Below are positions 21,347 through 23,027 of a DNA stretch of 23,027 nucleotides, piece after piece (position 1 is the stretch's first letter; every line of letters starts with the position of its first letter). Both the position numbers and the translations under genes were made by a program. The DNA is taken from IMG/VR virus record IMGVR_UViG_3300025890_000168, positions 1 through 23,027 of that record; one strand, 5' to 3'. The notes below the pieces were generated by a model. It had not been told where the DNA came from. It saw only the letters and a list, made by a program, of their open reading frames with translations, and did no database searches. This stretch comes from a virus.

Positions 21347-21602
21347 GACAGGCCACCTGATACAAAGCCGTAGAGGTTATTCTAAGGGTGGCTTAGGTAA
21401 GTGGTTCAGTGAAGAGTGGACAGACGTAAAGACAGGCAAAGAATGTGGTCGCTCAGGTAGTAAAGACTCAGGTAGACCTTATCCTGCATGTAGACCTAAA
21501 GCTGTAGCTAGTAAGATTAGTAAGAAAGAGGCCGCTAAGAAAACTGGCCCCAAGAAAGTAAAGTGGTCAACGACTGCATCAGGTAGAAAGAGGAATGCGT
21601 AA
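21318..21602 (+). CDS. Basic protein with a KWF-x-E-x-W motif
   Basis: The 94-residue protein starts at GTG 21318 with a strong GGGGAGG site eight bases upstream. It contains GLGKWFSEEWTDVKTGKECG and SGRPYPACRPK, a cysteine-containing pattern common in marine phage proteins of the DUF5872/DUF6321 group, and a Lys-rich tail. Function unknown; probably DNA- or virion-associated. Its TAA overlaps the next ATG. Confidence 0.68.
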   Translation: MAQAKTKSRKTGHLIQSRRGYSKGGLGKWFSEEWTDVKTGKECGRSGSKDSGRPYPACRPKAVASKISKKEAAKKTGPKKVKWSTTASGRKRNA

Positions 21603-21997
21603 TGGCTGATAAAAGACCCCCTAAAATAGGAGAGTTTCAAGAGCGCTACACTGGAAAAAAGACACCTAAGTGGTTACTTGATGCATATATACAAGGTAGT
21701 AAAAGCTATAATGCAAAAGAATTAAAGCATAAAATAATAGGTTATGCAGAGAAAAATAACCTAAAATACCCCCAAGTTGTTGCACAAGCCAGAGGTGAAG
21801 CAAATCAGATTAAGCACTACTTGAAAAAGACTGTGACGCCTAGTGGTAAAAATAAAGCAAGAAAACCTAAAGTATCTGGCGGCGGCGGTATGTTTAAAAT
21901 AGGTGATACAGCAAGCTCTATAAATAGAGGAACCCTATCTGTAGCTAAAAAACGTCAGCTGAATAAGGGTGGATTATTGAAAAAGGCTAAAAAATAA
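21602..21997 (+). CDS. Hypothetical basic protein, 131 residues
   Basis: Not recognised. It has 'FQERYTGKKTPKWLLDAYIQ', a Lys-rich helical middle, a flexible SGKNKARKPKVSGGGG linker and a C-terminal Lys/Gly tail. TAATG overlaps join it to both neighbours. The composition suggests nucleic acid binding. Confidence 0.68.
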   Translation: MADKRPPKIGEFQERYTGKKTPKWLLDAYIQGSKSYNAKELKHKIIGYAEKNNLKYPQVVAQARGEANQIKHYLKKTVTPSGKNKARKPKVSGGGGMFKIGDTASSINRGTLSVAKKRQLNKGGLLKKAKK

Positions 21998-22083
21998 TGG
22001 CAAAAAAGATGTGTCCTAAGTGTAAAGGAAAAGGGTGCTCTCATTGTGGGGGTACAGGTTATCATAAAAAAGGAAAGAAGTGA
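21997..22083 (+). CDS. 28-residue DnaJ-type zinc-knuckle microprotein
   Basis: A 28-codon frame fills the space between two genes, with a TAATG start and a TGATG end overlap. The product MAKKMCPKCKGKGCSHCGGT, then GYHKKGKK, has C6-x2-C9-x-G-x-G and C14-x2-C17-x-G-x-G, the paired CxxCxGxG repeats of the DnaJ zinc finger in the smallest possible form. Exact coupling on both sides and the conserved-looking motif make a chance frame unlikely. Confidence 0.8.
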   Translation: MAKKMCPKCKGKGCSHCGGTGYHKKGKK

Positions 22084-22379
22084 TGTTAAATAAGAAGCAA
22101 CAAAAGAAGATAGGTATTAAAGGTAAAACTAAACAGTATGATGTTGGGTATAGGGATACACCTAATTCTGAGGCTGTATTAACTGCTAAGGAAAAGAAAA
22201 AAGCAAAGGCGGCATTGAATGACATTTCTAACGCTTTGAAGATGGGTGCTGGCGGTGACGTTAAAAAGAAAAAAGGTATGGCATACGGTGGGATGATGAA
22301 AAAAGGCTTCAAGCATGGTGGCTTAGCTTGTGGTGCAGACGTTCCAGCAAAGAATCCTGTTAAGCGTGGTAAGTCTTAA
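22083..22379 (+). CDS. Lys/Gly-rich protein, 98 residues
   Basis: The protein starts MLNKKQQKKIGIKGKTKQYD and ends with a glycine-rich segment, KGMAYGGMMKKGFKHGGLAC and NPVKRGKS. Such 'GGM-KKG-KHGG-CG' tails are frequent in small cyanophage and pelagiphage proteins of unknown function. The ATG at 22083 is chosen over a GTG one codon upstream because of the TGATG overlap. Confidence 0.7.
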   Translation: MLNKKQQKKIGIKGKTKQYDVGYRDTPNSEAVLTAKEKKKAKAALNDISNALKMGAGGDVKKKKGMAYGGMMKKGFKHGGLACGADVPAKNPVKRGKS

Positions 22380-22612
22380 TGGCTAAGTATTACGATAAGT
22401 ATAAGAAGCAGCTTAATGCTGCAGGTTACACTATTGATGGTGATGGCATGGTTTGGGATGCTAATGGCAACCAAGCTGCAGGTGAGGATCGTTTTGGTAA
22501 CGTACAGAGTAAAGACCCTAACGTTACTCAGATCTGTAAGGATGCAGAGTCATCAGGTATATTTAATAAAGTGAAGAAGGCTATTAAGCCAAAAGCTAAG
22601 AAAGCAACCTAA
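22379..22612 (+). CDS. Hypothetical 77-residue protein
   Basis: Not recognised. It begins MAKYYDKYKKQLNAAGYTID, has a Gly/Asn-rich turn (DGDGMVWDANGNQAAGEDRF) and a Lys-rich end. TAATG overlaps link it to the genes on both sides. Confidence 0.68.
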   Translation: MAKYYDKYKKQLNAAGYTIDGDGMVWDANGNQAAGEDRFGNVQSKDPNVTQICKDAESSGIFNKVKKAIKPKAKKAT

Positions 22613-22971
22613 TGTCTTTTGTGAATCAAGGTAAGCCAGCACGTATTAAGTCTGTTTATGGTCACAATACAGGTACGACTACAGAGAATGTTTATACGTG
22701 TCCTGCAAACTGTACTGCTGAGATTACCTTTATTCATGTAGTTAATGGTGGTGGATCTACTAACACAGTAGAAGTAGGGTGGTACGTAGCTGCAGATACT
22801 TATGTTTCTAAATTTTTAAGTGCTAAATCTATAGGGAGCGGTGATTACATAAGCTTCAACCAAATAGATTTAGTACTTCAACCTAACGATCAAATAAGAG
22901 TTACCCCTACAGGTGCTGGGCATATAGATACGATATTAACAGTTACAGAAACCTTTGTGCCTGTAGGGTAA
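22612..22971 (+). CDS. Beta-rich protein, candidate virion protein
   Basis: The 119-residue protein is rich in beta strands: TTTENVYTCPANCTAEITFI, then TNTVEVGWYVA, YISFNQIDLVLQPNDQIRV and ILTVTETFVPVG. This strand pattern, with 'L-x-P-N-D-x-I-R-V-T' before a glycine turn, is that of small jelly-roll or decoration-like phage proteins found near structural genes. It ends with a plain stop and no gene is seen in the remaining 56 bases. The virion role is an inference. Confidence 0.65.
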   Translation: MSFVNQGKPARIKSVYGHNTGTTTENVYTCPANCTAEITFIHVVNGGGSTNTVEVGWYVAADTYVSKFLSAKSIGSGDYISFNQIDLVLQPNDQIRVTPTGAGHIDTILTVTETFVPVG

Positions 22972-23027
22972 CGGGTATGCACATTATGTATCTACTATAG
23001 CGCTAACATATAAGTATAACTATCTCC

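Overview
The window looks like part of a tailed-phage genome, or a prophage, of the HMO-2011-like type that infects marine Alphaproteobacteria (SAR116, Roseobacter, SAR11). The main reasons are a family-A DNA polymerase with a DnaJ-type zinc-finger insertion between its exonuclease and polymerase domains, a vitamin-B12-dependent ribonucleotide reductase, ThyX, a T7-type endonuclease I, separate primase and helicase proteins, and a tyrosine integrase in the replication arm. This assignment comes from recognising protein families by eye, not from a database search. No tRNA, rRNA, CRISPR array or insertion sequence was seen.

Layout. Everything from about 17.97 kb down to base 1 is on the minus strand, in tightly packed genes with 1-10 base overlaps. 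In transcription order (right to left) there are four parts. (a) A cassette of small unknown genes plus a Gp88-like protein (17.97-15.1 kb), whose codons are visibly richer in GCG/CGC. (b) A set of short hypothetical genes with a C5-methyltransferase-like protein and a winged-helix protein (15.1-12.7 kb). (c) Integrase, primase, a GIY-YIG-type protein, ThyX, helicase, DNA polymerase, a candidate single-strand-binding protein, a Cas4/RecB-like nuclease and endonuclease I (12.7-3.4 kb). (d) DUF3310, MazG, ribonucleotide reductase and glutaredoxin (3.0-0.1 kb). Parts c and d form a DNA synthesis and nucleotide supply module: host DNA and nucleotides are processed, reduced to dNTPs, methylated to dTMP, and used by the phage polymerase.

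A gene-poor stretch of about 1.28 kb (17968-19251) separates this arm from a plus-strand arm. It carries three kinds of repeats in order: GGCTAAAGGATAG-type direct repeats, three TGTGATCACA palindromes spaced 31 and 32 bases, and AT-rich TAACACTTT / AGAGTTATAAC repeats just after a good sigma70-type promoter. It is the best candidate for the divergent control region and possibly the replication origin.

The plus-strand arm (19252 to the end) holds small, mostly Lys/Arg/Gly-rich proteins, many linked by TAATG stop/start overlaps: an HNH-type protein, DUF6321/DUF5872-like proteins, two membrane proteins, a 28-residue zinc-knuckle microprotein, and a beta-rich candidate virion protein. Structural genes would be expected to the right of the window.

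Several genes under 60 codons were found by reading the sequence directly: 2592-2765, 9102-9263, 12673-12807, 12782-12910, 13035-13199, 14725-14898, 17788-17967, 20349-20480 and 21997-22083. Many starts were moved to internal ATG codons that have a clear Shine-Dalgarno site.
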